Of a DNA stretch of 64,000 bases, positions 54,247 to 63,413 are shown in pieces; the stretch's first letter is position 1, and each line of letters opens with the position of its first letter. The position numbers and the translations under genes were made by a program. The stretch lies in contig JASCNX010000001.1 in NCBI GenBank assembly GCA_029968055.1, forward strand, positions 1,426,001-1,490,000, written 5' to 3'. The notes under the pieces are model-generated. The model was not told where the DNA came from. It saw only the letters and a program-made list of their open reading frames with translations, and did no database searches. Origin of the DNA: Xenophilus aerolatus (GTDB taxonomy: Bacteria > Pseudomonadota > Gammaproteobacteria > Burkholderiales > Burkholderiaceae_C).

Positions 54247-55820
54247 CGCGCCCGCCACACACCATCCGCATGCATGCGGCGGACAACGTCGCCATCGTGG
54301 CCAACGATGGCGGCCTGCCCGCCGGCACGGTGCTGGCGGATGGGCTGGTGCTGCTCGACAAGGTGCCGCAGGCGCACAAGGTGGCGCTGGTCGACATCCC
54401 CGAAGGCAGCGCGGTGCGGCGCTACGGCGTGCCGATCGGCTACGCGGTCCAGTCCATCCCCGCCGGCAGCTGGGTGCACGAGCGCCTGCTGCACATGCCC
54501 GATGCACGCGAACTCGACGGCCTGCCGATCGCCACGACGAAGCCGCCCGCGCAGGAGCCGCTCACCGGCCACACCTTCGAGGGCTACCGCAACCCCGACG
54601 GCTCGGTGGGCACGCGAAACATTCTGGCCATCACGCAGACCGTGCAGTGCGTGGCCGGCGTGACCGACTTCGCGGTGCGGCGCATCAAGGCCGAGCTGCT
54701 GCCGCGCTACCCGAACGTGGACGACGTGGTCGCGCTGGCGCACACCTATGGCTGCGGCGTGGCCATCGACGCGCCCGACGCGGCCATCCCGATCCGCACG
54801 CTGCGCAACATCAGCCTGAACCCCAACTTCGGCGGCGAGGTGATGGTGGTGAGCCTGGGCTGCGAGAAGCTGCAGCCCGAGCGGCTGCTGCCGCCGGGGT
54901 CGATTCCGCTGGTCGACGAGCGCAACGTCGCCGACGTGGGCGCCAGCGCCGACGCCGCGCTCGACGTGGTCTGCCTGCAGGACGACGCCCATGTGGGCTT
55001 CATGTCGATGGTCGATTCGATCCTGCGCCAGGCCGAGCAGCACCTCGAGCGTTTGAACGCCCGGCGGCGCGAAACCGTGCCCGCCAGCGAACTCGTCGTG
55101 GGCGTGCAATGCGGCGGCAGCGACGCCTTCAGCGGCGTGACCGCCAACCCGGCGGTGGGCTTCTGCACCGACCTGCTGGTGCGCGCCGGCGCCACCGTGA
55201 TGTTCAGCGAGGTGACCGAAGTGCGCGACGGCATCGATCAGTTGACCTCGCGCGCGAGCACGCCCGGGGTGGCGCAGGCCATGATCGGGCAGATGGCCTG
55301 GTACGACGCCTACCTGGCCCGCGGCCGCGTGGACCGCAGCGCCAACACCACCCCAGGCAACAAGAAGGGCGGCCTGTCGAACATCGTCGAGAAGGCGATG
55401 GGCTCGATCGTGAAGTCGGGCAGCGCCGCGATCTCGGGCGTCGTGGCGCCGGGCGAGAAGGCGAGGCACAAGGGCCTGCTCTATGCCGCCACGCCCGCCT
55501 CCGACTTCATCTGCGGCACGCTGCAGCTGGCCGCGGGCATGAACCTGCATGTGTTCACCACCGGCCGCGGCACGCCCTACGGGCTGGCCGAGGTGCCCGT
55601 CATCAAGGTGGCCACGCGCAGCGACCTGGCGCGCCGGTGGCACGACCTGATGGACGTGAACGCCGGCCGCATCGCCGACGGCGAAGCCGGCATCGAGGAC
55701 GTGGGCTGGGAACTCTTCCACCTGATGCTCGACGTAGCCAGCGGCCGCAGGAAGACCTGGGCCGAGCGGTGGAAGCTGCACAACGCCCTGGTGCTGTTCA
55801 ACCCGGCGCCGGTGACCTGA
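54243..55820 (+). CDS. garD: Galactarate dehydratase (GarD/UxaA family)
   Basis: This 525-aa enzyme dehydrates galactarate to 5-keto-4-deoxy-D-glucarate. It has an N-terminal SAF domain (about 1-90, [19 protein letters not shown]...VHERLL) and the UxaA-type catalytic part: [56 protein letters not shown] and [20 protein letters not shown]. Conserved Cys and His residues bind iron. The product joins the gudD-kdgD branch. An alternative specificity is altronate, but context and the 525-aa form favour galactarate. Confidence 0.9.
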   Translation: MTRPPHTIRMHAADNVAIVANDGGLPAGTVLADGLVLLDKVPQAHKVALVDIPEGSAVRRYGVPIGYAVQSIPAGSWVHERLLHMPDARELDGLPIATTKPPAQEPLTGHTFEGYRNPDGSVGTRNILAITQTVQCVAGVTDFAVRRIKAELLPRYPNVDDVVALAHTYGCGVAIDAPDAAIPIRTLRNISLNPNFGGEVMVVSLGCEKLQPERLLPPGSIPLVDERNVADVGASADAALDVVCLQDDAHVGFMSMVDSILRQAEQHLERLNARRRETVPASELVVGVQCGGSDAFSGVTANPAVGFCTDLLVRAGATVMFSEVTEVRDGIDQLTSRASTPGVAQAMIGQMAWYDAYLARGRVDRSANTTPGNKKGGLSNIVEKAMGSIVKSGSAAISGVVAPGEKARHKGLLYAATPASDFICGTLQLAAGMNLHVFTTGRGTPYGLAEVPVIKVATRSDLARRWHDLMDVNAGRIADGEAGIEDVGWELFHLMLDVASGRRKTWAERWKLHNALVLFNPAPVT

Positions 55821-55863
55821 ACCGCCGTGCGCCCCTGACTCGACCACAACGGAGACAAGACCC

Positions 55864-56838
55864 ATGAACTCGACGAACCCCCGGCGCCGCCTGGCGCTGG
55901 CCGCCACGGCCGCTCTGGCATTGGCCATCGGCGTGCCGGCCGCGGCGCAGTCCGACTTCCCGAACAAGCCCATCGAGCTGGTCGTGCCCTACCAGCCGGG
56001 CGGCGGCACCGACGCGCTGGCGCGCGCCTTCGCCGATGCCAGCCGCAAGTTCATCAGCCAGAGCATCGTGGTGGTGAACAAGCCCGGCGCCGGCGGTGCC
56101 ATCGGCTGGCAGGAGGTCATCAATTCCAGGCCCGACGGCTACAGGCTGGCGGTGCTGACCGTCGAGCTGCTCACGCTGCCGCACCTGGGCCTGGCCAAGT
56201 TCAAGTACGACGACTTCCAGCCCATCGCGCAGCTCAATGCCGACCCCGCGGCCATCACCGTGAAGGCCGAGTCCCCGTGGAACACGATCGAGGAGTTCCT
56301 GGCCGACGCGAAGAAGAAGCCCGAGAGCATGCGCGTGGGCAACTCGGGCAACGGCTCGATCTGGCACCTGGCCGCCGCGGCGCTGGAGGACAAGACCGGC
56401 ACCAAGTTCAACCACATCCCCTTCCAGGGCGCGGCGCCCGCGGTGCTGGCGCTGATGGGCGGCCACATCGAGGCCGTGGCGGTGAGCCCTGCCGAGGTCA
56501 CGACCTACGTGCAGGCCGGCAAGCTCAAGACCCTGATGGTGATGGCCGACAAGCGCGTGAAGGGCTTCGAGCAGGTGCCGACGGCCAAGGAGAAGGGCAT
56601 CGACCTGTCGATCGGCACCTGGCGCGGCCTGGGCGCGCCGAAGAACACGCCGCCCGAGGTGATGGCCAAGCTGCGCGACCTGGCCGCCAGGACGGCCGCC
56701 GAGCCTGCCATGCACGAGGTGATGGACAAGCAGAACCTGGGCTACGTCTACACCGACGGCGCGGCCTTCAAGGAGACGCTGGCCAAGGACGACGCCTATT
56801 TCAAGGGCCTCATCACCAAGCTGAACCTCAAGCCCTGA
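55864..56838 (+). CDS. Bug family substrate-binding protein
   Basis: This 324-aa receptor has signal NPRRRLALAATAALALAIGVPAAAQ and hallmarks KPIELVVPYQPGGGTDALARAF, VVNKPGAGGAIGWQEVINSRPDGYRL and IPFQGAAPAVLALMGGH (IPFQG in place of the usual VPYKG). GGAGACAAG lies before the ATG. It follows garD by 43 bp and may belong to the uronate operon, as a second receptor. The ligand is not determined. Confidence 0.9.
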   Translation: MNSTNPRRRLALAATAALALAIGVPAAAQSDFPNKPIELVVPYQPGGGTDALARAFADASRKFISQSIVVVNKPGAGGAIGWQEVINSRPDGYRLAVLTVELLTLPHLGLAKFKYDDFQPIAQLNADPAAITVKAESPWNTIEEFLADAKKKPESMRVGNSGNGSIWHLAAAALEDKTGTKFNHIPFQGAAPAVLALMGGHIEAVAVSPAEVTTYVQAGKLKTLMVMADKRVKGFEQVPTAKEKGIDLSIGTWRGLGAPKNTPPEVMAKLRDLAARTAAEPAMHEVMDKQNLGYVYTDGAAFKETLAKDDAYFKGLITKLNLKP

Positions 56839-56884
56839 GCGGCTTTCCCTTCTTCCGCAGAAGCACACGAAAACAGAGCGGCCC

Positions 56885-56912
56885 GCGCCCGCCGCAGCCG
56901 TGGTGCGGGCGC
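56885..56912 (+). terminator. Hairpin between two Bug genes
   Basis: GCGCCCGC (56885-56892) pairs perfectly with GCGGGCGC (56905-56912); only TTCC follows, so termination would be weak. It may end the uronate operon partially before the last Bug gene. Confidence 0.4.
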
Positions 56913-56945
56913 TTCCATTCACGAGACCGAGACAGGAGACTTTCC

Positions 56946-57941
56946 ATGCAACGCCGCCGCCTCTTTGAACGCGCGCTCGCCACCCTGGCCGCCAGCGCGC
57001 TGCCCGCCCTGCCCGCCTTCGCCCAGGGCCGGTGGCCGACCGGCAAGGCGATCACGTACCTCGTGCCCTTCCCGGCCGGCGGCACGACCGACGTGCTGGG
57101 CCGCCTGATCGCGCAGAAGCTCGGCACGGTGCTGGGCACCAGCGTCGTGATCGACAACAAGGGCGGTGCCGGCGGCAGCGTGGGCTCGGAGATCGCCTCG
57201 CGTGCGGCGCCCGACGGCTACACCCTGCTGGGCGGCACCGTGAGCTCGCACGCGATCAACGTGAGCCTGTACCCCAAGATCGGCTACGACCCGCTCACCT
57301 CCTTCGCGCCGGTCACGCTGATCGGCACCAACCCCACGGTGCTGGTGGTGCCGGCCAGCAGCCCCTGGAAGACGCTCAAGGACGTGGTCGACGCGAGCAG
57401 GGCCAAGGCGGGCGGGCTGTCGTCCGCCTCGGCCGGCATCGGCACCTCGCAGCACCTGTCGCTGGAGCTGCTGGCCTACAAGTCGGGCGTGAAGTTCAAC
57501 CACGTGCCGTACAAGGGCAGCGGCCCGGCGATCCAGGACGTGATCGGCGGCCAGGTGGACATGATGTTCGACACCACCGTGGTCGCCGCGCCCCACATCG
57601 CCAGCGGCAAGCTGCGGGCCATCGCCGTCACCTCGCCCAGGCGGCTGGAGTCGTTGCCCGACGTGCCGACGGTGGCGGAATCGGGCGTGCCGGGCCTCGC
57701 GGACTATTCGGTGCTGTCGTGGCAGGCGATCTTCGTGCCGGCCGGCACGCCGGCGCCGGTGGTGGACCGCCTGCACAAGGAGGTCCGCGCCATCCTCGCC
57801 CAGCCCGAGATGCAGGAGCGGCTCAAGAGCTTCGGCATGCAGCCGGCCGACATGACGACGGCGGAGATCGCGGCCTTCCAGAAGGCCGAGGTGGCGAAAT
57901 GGGCGCAGGTGATCAAGGCGGCGAACATCAAGCCCGAATAG
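56946..57941 (+). CDS. Bug family substrate-binding protein
   Basis: This 331-aa receptor starts MQRRRLFERALATLAASALPALPAFAQ with a twin-arginine-like signal. Core motifs are AITYLVPFPAGGTTDVLGRLIAQKL, VIDNKGGAGGSVGSEIASRAAPDGYTLLGG and VPYKGSGPAIQDVIGGQVDMMFD. CAGGAGAC lies before ATG 56946. It resembles canonical Bug proteins more than its upstream neighbour. It is separated from that gene by 107 bp containing a hairpin, so it could be independently expressed. Confidence 0.92.
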   Translation: MQRRRLFERALATLAASALPALPAFAQGRWPTGKAITYLVPFPAGGTTDVLGRLIAQKLGTVLGTSVVIDNKGGAGGSVGSEIASRAAPDGYTLLGGTVSSHAINVSLYPKIGYDPLTSFAPVTLIGTNPTVLVVPASSPWKTLKDVVDASRAKAGGLSSASAGIGTSQHLSLELLAYKSGVKFNHVPYKGSGPAIQDVIGGQVDMMFDTTVVAAPHIASGKLRAIAVTSPRRLESLPDVPTVAESGVPGLADYSVLSWQAIFVPAGTPAPVVDRLHKEVRAILAQPEMQERLKSFGMQPADMTTAEIAAFQKAEVAKWAQVIKAANIKPE

Positions 57942-58264
57942 GCCGCCTCCGGCGCGCCCGGCGACGAGGCGCCTCGCCCCGGCAAGGTGCATTCCGGGCC
58001 GGCCCGGGGCCTGCGGGCAGCGCCGTGCACGAAGCTGGGCACCAATGTGTTCAAGCTCCGGCGGCGGGTGCCGATAACTGGGACTGGAGCGCCACCGCCG
58101 GCGTCCGGTCCTGCCTGCCGTCCCGCGCCCGGAACGGCGGCGGCCGGAGCCTGGCCGGGGCGACCGACCATGACCACCGACGCGCCCCTCCCGCCCGCCT
58201 GCCGCACGGCACCCCCATCTCCCGGGCGGCCGCGCGCGGCTGCGCCCGTGCATGGAGGGCTGCC
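57942..58264. other. Gene-free gap with GC-rich palindromes
   Basis: This 323-bp gap holds no convincing gene; a 33-codon frame starting MTTDAPLPPAC has no ribosome site and no recognisable features. Two perfect palindromes lie near the Bug end: CGAGGCGCCTCG (57965-57976) and CCGGGCCGGCCCGG (57994-58007). They may form hairpins ending the upstream transcript. No clear promoter for the following gene was seen. Confidence 0.5.
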
Positions 58265-61200
58265 ATGACCGCGCTCCCTTCGGGCCGCCGCGCCCTGGCG
58301 ACCCTCTACGGGGTGGCAACCCTGTTCATGTTGGCCGTGGCCCTGGCGGCGGGTGCGCTCTCTGCCGAAATGCGCCACCGCGCCCTCGAGAACGCCGGCG
58401 GCCAGGTGGCGCGACAGGTGGCCGCCGCACAGGCCGCGGTCGATCGCAGCCTGCGCCGCGCCGATTCGCTGCTGGCCGACATGGCGGCCCGTGCCGACGG
58501 CGCCAGCCTCGCGCAGGCCCTGGGCACCGCCGACCGCGACGCGGCCAATGCCCAGCTGCGCCATCAGGTCGGCCACGATCCGATGGTCCGCCAGCTGGCC
58601 TACGTGGACGAGGACCTGCGCGTCCTCGCCGCCTCCAACCAGCGCGCGCGGGGCCAGCCCATCGAGCTGCCGGCCGGATTCGCGCAGCGGCTGCACACCC
58701 AGGCCGACGCGAGCCTCGCCGTCGGCATGTCGGCGAGCGCCCCCGACGGCGTGCCCACGGCGATCCATCTCGGGCGGCGGGTCGTCCTGGCCGACGGCCG
58801 TGAACTGCTGGCGGTGGCCGAGGTGCCGCTCGGCGCGCTGGCCCGGCTGCTGGAGGAAGGCGCCGACCTCCCGGGGCTGGAAGTGACCCTGGAGGCCGCC
58901 GACGGCACGCTGCTGGCGGGCCTGCCCGAAGGCGACGGGCGGACCGAGCGGCCGGCGGCTGCGGCGCCCGAGCGCGCCGTGGCCGACGGCATGGCGCACC
59001 TCGCGGCCTCCCGCCTGGGCGGGCATGCCGCCGTGGTCGCCGCGCGGCCGGCCTTCCATCGCCAGCTGGTGGTGACGGCCAGCCTGCCGCAGGCGCAGGT
59101 GCTGGCCGTCTGGAAGCGCGACCGGCTGGCGGTGGCGGCCGGCGCGGCGGGCTTCCTCGCGATGATCCTCGCCGCGGCCGTGTTCTCGCACGTGCAGCTG
59201 CGGCGGCAGCGCCGCAACCGCCAGATCATCCTGCAGTCCAAGCTCAACCTGGACCAGGCCCTCGAATCGATGGTGGACGGGCTGGTGCTGCTCGATCCGC
59301 GCGACCGCGTCCTGGCCTGGAACCGTCGCTTCGTCGAGCTGTTCCCCTGGGTCGAGCCGACGATCGCACCGCAGACGCCGTTCCGGCAGCTGATCGAGAT
59401 GACGCTCGAGCACCTGCGCGGCCACGGCCTGGACGTGAGCCAGAACGCCTGGCTGGGCGGCGACCTGCGGCGCACGCGCAGCGTCCAGGACGAGCAGGAG
59501 CTCACCCTGCCGGGCGGACGCAGCATCCTCGCCGTCAAGAGTCCGATGCCGGACGGCGGCATCGTCTGCGTGTTTCGCGACACCACGGAGCGGCGCCAGC
59601 ACATCGCCGACGTCGTGAAGGGCAAGGCCCAATTGCAGGCCACGCTCGATGCCCTGCCCGACCAGCTGCTCGAGGTGGGGCTGGACGGCCGGTGCTTCGA
59701 CTTCCACTGTCCGCCCGGCGTCGCGTCGGGGCTGCTGGTCGACCAGCCCGTGGGGCTGACGCTGGCCGAAGTGCTGCCGCCGGACGGCAACACCGAGGTG
59801 ATGGCCGCACTGCGCGAGGCGTACGTGGCCGGCCGCTGCACCGGACGCCAGTTCGAGCGCCGCGCCTCGCAGGGCACGAGCTGGTTCGAGGCGTCCGTGT
59901 CGCGCAAGCCGGTGGGGGAAGGCACCGACGCCCGCTTCATCGTCATCCTGCGCAACATCACCGAGACCAAGACCGCCACGCAGGAGATCGAGCATCTCGC
60001 CTTCTACGACGCGCTCACCGGCCTGCCGAACCGGCGCCTGCTGCTGCACCGGCTGCAGGGCTGCGTCGACAACAACGCCCGGCATCAGCGGCAGGGCGCC
60101 CTGCTCTTCCTGGACATCGACGACTTCAAGCGCCTGAACGACGCCCACGGCCAGGCGGTCGGCGACGACATGCTGCGGCAGGTCGCCGCCCGGCTGCAGG
60201 GCGTGCTGCGCGAGGGCGGCATGCTCGCGCGGCTGGCCGGCGACGAGTTCGTGCTGATGCTCGAGAACCTGAGCCACGACCACGCCCTGGCCATGGTCCA
60301 GGCCCGGGCCCTGGCGGACAACGCGCTGGCCCGCATGGCCGAGCCCTTCCGGCTGGCGCGCATCGAATACCACAGCACCTGCAGCATCGGCGTGTGCGTG
60401 TTCGACGGTGGACGGCGCTCGATCGAGGACCTGCTCAAGCAGGCCGACATCGCCATGTACTACGCCAAGCTGGGCGGCGGCCATGCGGTGCGGGTCTTCG
60501 AGCCGGCGATGAAGACGACCGTGACCGCGCGCGCCGCGCTGGACAGCGAGCTCCACGTCGCGCTGAAGAAGCGGCAGTTCGTGCTGCACTACCAGCCGCA
60601 GGTGAACCACCTCGGCCGGGTGGTCGGTGCCGAGGCGCTCATCCGCTGGAACCACCCGGTGCGCGGCATGGTGCCGCCGGCCGGGTTCATCGAACCGGCC
60701 GAACAGACCGGCCTGATCGTGCCGATCGGCCTGTGGGCCCTCGAAGAGGCCTGCGGCCAGCTCGAACGCTGGGGGCACGATGCGCGCTATGCGCATCTGA
60801 CGCTGTCGGTGAACGTGAGCGCCCGGCAGTTCCGCAAGGACGACTTCGCCGAGGAGGTCCGGCAGGTGCTGATCCGCACGGGCTGCCAGCCCTCGCGCCT
60901 GAAACTAGAATTGACCGAAAGCCTGCTGCACGACCAAGTGACCGAGACCATCAGCAAGATGAAGTCGCTCGCCGCCATCGGCATCCGCTTCTCGATGGAC
61001 GATTTCGGCATCGGCTTCTCGTCGCTGTCGTACATGGCGCAGCTGCCGCTGCACCAGCTCAAGGTCGACAAGTTCTTCGTGCAGGGCATCGGCCAGAACC
61101 CCAAGATCGAGCTGATCGTCCAGACCATCCTGGGCATGGCCGCGAACCTCGACCTCGAAGTGGTGGCCGAAGGGGTGGAAACGGAAGGCCAGCTGGTCTT

Positions 61201-61315
61201 CCTGCAGGCCCACGGATGCAAGGTCAGCCAGGGCTACTACTTCGGCCGGCCGGAGGCGCTGTCCGACTTCGAGCATCGGCTCAAGGAGCCGGCCCCGGGG
61301 GTCGCGCGTGGCTGA
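58265..61315 (+). CDS. Membrane PAS-GGDEF-EAL protein (c-di-GMP phosphodiesterase, degenerate AGDEF)
   Basis: This 1016-aa protein has two transmembrane helices (near residues 12-35 and about 285-305) flanking a periplasmic sensor. Two PAS-type segments follow (SMVDGLVLLDPRDRVLAWNRRF and ALPDQLLEVGLDGRCFDFH), then a GGDEF and an EAL domain. The GGDEF signature is AGDEF (658-662) and the inhibitory RxxD is absent (REGGMLARLAGDEF), so cyclase activity is doubtful. The EAL site is complete: E790-A-L, NVSARQF, LELTESLL, MDDFGIGF, KVDKFFV and AEGVET, so phosphodiesterase activity is expected. It overlaps the next GGDEF gene by 8 bp, a likely opposing pair. Confidence 0.92.
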   Translation: MTALPSGRRALATLYGVATLFMLAVALAAGALSAEMRHRALENAGGQVARQVAAAQAAVDRSLRRADSLLADMAARADGASLAQALGTADRDAANAQLRHQVGHDPMVRQLAYVDEDLRVLAASNQRARGQPIELPAGFAQRLHTQADASLAVGMSASAPDGVPTAIHLGRRVVLADGRELLAVAEVPLGALARLLEEGADLPGLEVTLEAADGTLLAGLPEGDGRTERPAAAAPERAVADGMAHLAASRLGGHAAVVAARPAFHRQLVVTASLPQAQVLAVWKRDRLAVAAGAAGFLAMILAAAVFSHVQLRRQRRNRQIILQSKLNLDQALESMVDGLVLLDPRDRVLAWNRRFVELFPWVEPTIAPQTPFRQLIEMTLEHLRGHGLDVSQNAWLGGDLRRTRSVQDEQELTLPGGRSILAVKSPMPDGGIVCVFRDTTERRQHIADVVKGKAQLQATLDALPDQLLEVGLDGRCFDFHCPPGVASGLLVDQPVGLTLAEVLPPDGNTEVMAALREAYVAGRCTGRQFERRASQGTSWFEASVSRKPVGEGTDARFIVILRNITETKTATQEIEHLAFYDALTGLPNRRLLLHRLQGCVDNNARHQRQGALLFLDIDDFKRLNDAHGQAVGDDMLRQVAARLQGVLREGGMLARLAGDEFVLMLENLSHDHALAMVQARALADNALARMAEPFRLARIEYHSTCSIGVCVFDGGRRSIEDLLKQADIAMYYAKLGGGHAVRVFEPAMKTTVTARAALDSELHVALKKRQFVLHYQPQVNHLGRVVGAEALIRWNHPVRGMVPPAGFIEPAEQTGLIVPIGLWALEEACGQLERWGHDARYAHLTLSVNVSARQFRKDDFAEEVRQVLIRTGCQPSRLKLELTESLLHDQVTETISKMKSLAAIGIRFSMDDFGIGFSSLSYMAQLPLHQLKVDKFFVQGIGQNPKIELIVQTILGMAANLDLEVVAEGVETEGQLVFLQAHGCKVSQGYYFGRPEALSDFEHRLKEPAPGVARG

Positions 61316-63107
61316 ACCGGCAGACACCCCGCAAGACGCCCCGGGCGCCCTGGCCACGCTGTCGGTCATGGCGCAGATGCTCGATGGCCTGTCGGTGGCC
61401 CTGTGCGCCTTCGACACGCAGGACCGCACGCTGCTGTGGAACCGCAGCTTCGTGCGCTACTTCCCCGAGCACGCCCGCCACGTGCACGTGGGCGAACCCT
61501 ATGCCGACAACCTGCGCCGCTTCTACCGGGAACGGCTCGATGCGAGCGAGCAGCCGGCGCTCGAGCGCTATGTGCAGGCGGGCATCGAGCGCCACCGCAC
61601 CCAGCAGGCGCCCTTCTCCTTCGAGCACCGGGGCCGGCGCCTGAGCGTGTCGTCGCTGGCGCTGCCCGACGGCACGCGGGTGCGCATGTGGCGCGAGGAC
61701 GTGCCGCCGCCAGCCGCCCCGGCCCCCCGTGCCGCCGCCGCGAGCGTCGCCGCCGCGCCGGTGCCCATGGAAGCGTCGCTGCTCGACCACGTGGCCGACG
61801 GCGTCAGCGTGATCGACGCCGGCACCACCATCGTCTGGACCAACGAGGCCTTCCTGGCCATGTACGGGTTCGAGAGCCGGGAGGATGCCCTGGGCCTGAG
61901 CTTCGCGGCCGCCTACGGGCACAGCTGGCGGGTGGAAGGCGAACGGTCGCAGGCGTCGCGGATGGACGACGGGCTCAGCGTGCTGCGCGACCAGCTGCGC
62001 TTCCCGGGGGCCGCCTTCGAGCTCGCGTTGCCGGGCGACCGCTGGTGCCGGGTCATCGCCCGCGCCGGCCCGCAGGGGCGCCACGTCCTGGTGCACGTGG
62101 ACATCACCCTGCTCAAGCGCCAGCAGCACGAGCTGCTGGCCGCCGAGGCGCGGGCCAGGGAGAGCGAGGCCCAGCTGAACCGCAAGTCCAGCATGCTGGA
62201 GCTCACGCTGGAGCGGATGGACCAGGGCCTGATGATGGTGAACGCCGACGGTGTGGTCGAGCTGTGCAATCGGCGCGCCATGGAGCTGCTCGACCTGCCC
62301 GAAGCACTGATGGCGTCGCGCCCGAGCTTCCAGCGCGTGCTGCAGCACCAGCTCGACCGCCGCGAGTTCGACCGCGCCGACCCGGCGGTGATGGGCTTCA
62401 TCAGCGCAGGCGGCATCCTGGACAGTCCGCACAGCTACGAGCGCGAGCGTCCGGACGGGCGGGTGATCGAGGTCCGGAGCGTGCCGCTGGACGGCGGCGG
62501 GCTGGTGCGCACCTACACCGACATCTCCCAGCGGCGGGAGCAGGAGCGGCGCATCCGCTTCCTGGCACGCCACGACGGTCTGACGGGGCTGATCAACCGC
62601 GAGGTCTTCATGGAGCAGCTCGGCGAGGCGATGGCCGCGGCCAGCGCCATCGCCGGCGGACCCAGCGTCTGCTTTCTCGACCTGGACCGCTTCAAGAGCA
62701 TCAACGACTGCCACGGCCACGCCGTCGGCGACCAGGTGCTGATCGAGGCGGCATCGCGCATGGGCGCCGTGGTTCGCGACCGCGGCGTCGTGGCGCGCCT
62801 GGGCGGCGACGAGTTCGGCGTGCTGCTCGGCGCGACGGTGAACGCGCGCGCCGTGGCGCAGCAACTCATGGACGCCTTCCGCGCCACCGACTGGCTGCAG
62901 GCCGGCGCGGTCCACGACGTGGCGGTCTCGATCGGCGTTGCCACCTTTCCCAGCGGCGGCAGCGACGCGCATTCGCTGCTGCGCTCGGCCGACGCGGCGA
63001 TGTACCTGGCCAAGGCCACCGGCGACGGGCGCGGCGGCGTGCGCGTGTTCGGGACCAGCACGATCCCGGCGCTCACCACGGATTTCCACCCGCAGGCGCT
63101 TCCCTGA
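61308..63107 (+). CDS. PAS-GGDEF diguanylate cyclase
   Basis: This 599-aa cytoplasmic protein has about three PAS-like segments (MLDGLSVALCAFDTQDRTLLWNRSF, LLDHVADGVSVIDAGTTIVWTNEAF and RMDQGLMMVNADGVVELCNRRAMEL). They are joined by coiled-coil-like stretches (KRQQHELLAAEARARESEAQL) to a C-terminal GGDEF domain. The signature ARLGGDEF (499-503) is intact and FLDLDRFKSINDCHGHAVGD provides the metal Asp, so cyclase activity is expected. The RxxD product-inhibition site is missing (RDRGVVARLGGDEF). The start is GTG at 61308, overlapping the EAL gene's stop (8 bp), so a matched c-di-GMP-making and -degrading pair is produced. Confidence 0.92.
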   Translation: MAEPADTPQDAPGALATLSVMAQMLDGLSVALCAFDTQDRTLLWNRSFVRYFPEHARHVHVGEPYADNLRRFYRERLDASEQPALERYVQAGIERHRTQQAPFSFEHRGRRLSVSSLALPDGTRVRMWREDVPPPAAPAPRAAAASVAAAPVPMEASLLDHVADGVSVIDAGTTIVWTNEAFLAMYGFESREDALGLSFAAAYGHSWRVEGERSQASRMDDGLSVLRDQLRFPGAAFELALPGDRWCRVIARAGPQGRHVLVHVDITLLKRQQHELLAAEARARESEAQLNRKSSMLELTLERMDQGLMMVNADGVVELCNRRAMELLDLPEALMASRPSFQRVLQHQLDRREFDRADPAVMGFISAGGILDSPHSYERERPDGRVIEVRSVPLDGGGLVRTYTDISQRREQERRIRFLARHDGLTGLINREVFMEQLGEAMAAASAIAGGPSVCFLDLDRFKSINDCHGHAVGDQVLIEAASRMGAVVRDRGVVARLGGDEFGVLLGATVNARAVAQQLMDAFRATDWLQAGAVHDVAVSIGVATFPSGGSDAHSLLRSADAAMYLAKATGDGRGGVRVFGTSTIPALTTDFHPQALP

Positions 63108-63241
63108 CCGCGCCCGGCCGGCCGCTCGGGATGCGGCTGGTGGACGGACCGGCCTGCCCCGCATCGACGCCGTGCTGCCGGCCACATGGATGCCGGGACG
63201 TGGGTGCAAACCAACATCCAGGGTCGCCGGACTCGTCAAGT

Positions 63242-63268
63242 TTGACAATTGTTAATTATCATTATCCG
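63242..63268 (+). promoter_or_regulatory. Promoter region with Fur-box-like sequence upstream of the response regulator
   Basis: TTGACA (63242-63247) is a perfect -35 box in an A/T-rich island of a GC-rich region. Immediately downstream, the complement reads GATAATGATAAT (RC of 63255-63266), identical to two thirds of the Fur consensus; over 19 bp 14 match. A -10 is not clear; TATCCG (63263-63268) is 15 bp away. Iron-dependent repression of the following gene is a possibility. The rest of the 306-bp gap (63108-63413) shows nothing else. Confidence 0.5.
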
Positions 63269-63413
63269 AAATACACACCCTTTGCAGCGTCGGCCCCCGC
63301 CGGCGCGACCCCGGCGAAATCAACGTGCCTTCCCGCCAGCCCAGCCGAGCATCCCCTGCCTCCCGTCCAAGTCGGATCGCCCTGCGCCGCTGCGCCATTG
63401 CAGGGGGCGGTCC

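Noticed and set aside
51427-54507. 1026-codon minus-strand frame across the TRAP genes
   Set aside because: His/Arg/Asp-rich low-complexity translation; TRAP genes on the plus strand are unambiguous.
58171-58269. 33-codon frame MTTDAPLPPAC... upstream of the GGDEF-EAL gene
   Set aside because: No ribosome site, no signal peptide or motif, Pro/Arg-rich as expected from GC-rich random sequence.
57704-60796. 1030-codon open frame antisense to the GGDEF-EAL gene
   Set aside because: Shadow frame caused by high GC; no recognisable motif, while the plus strand has complete catalytic signatures.
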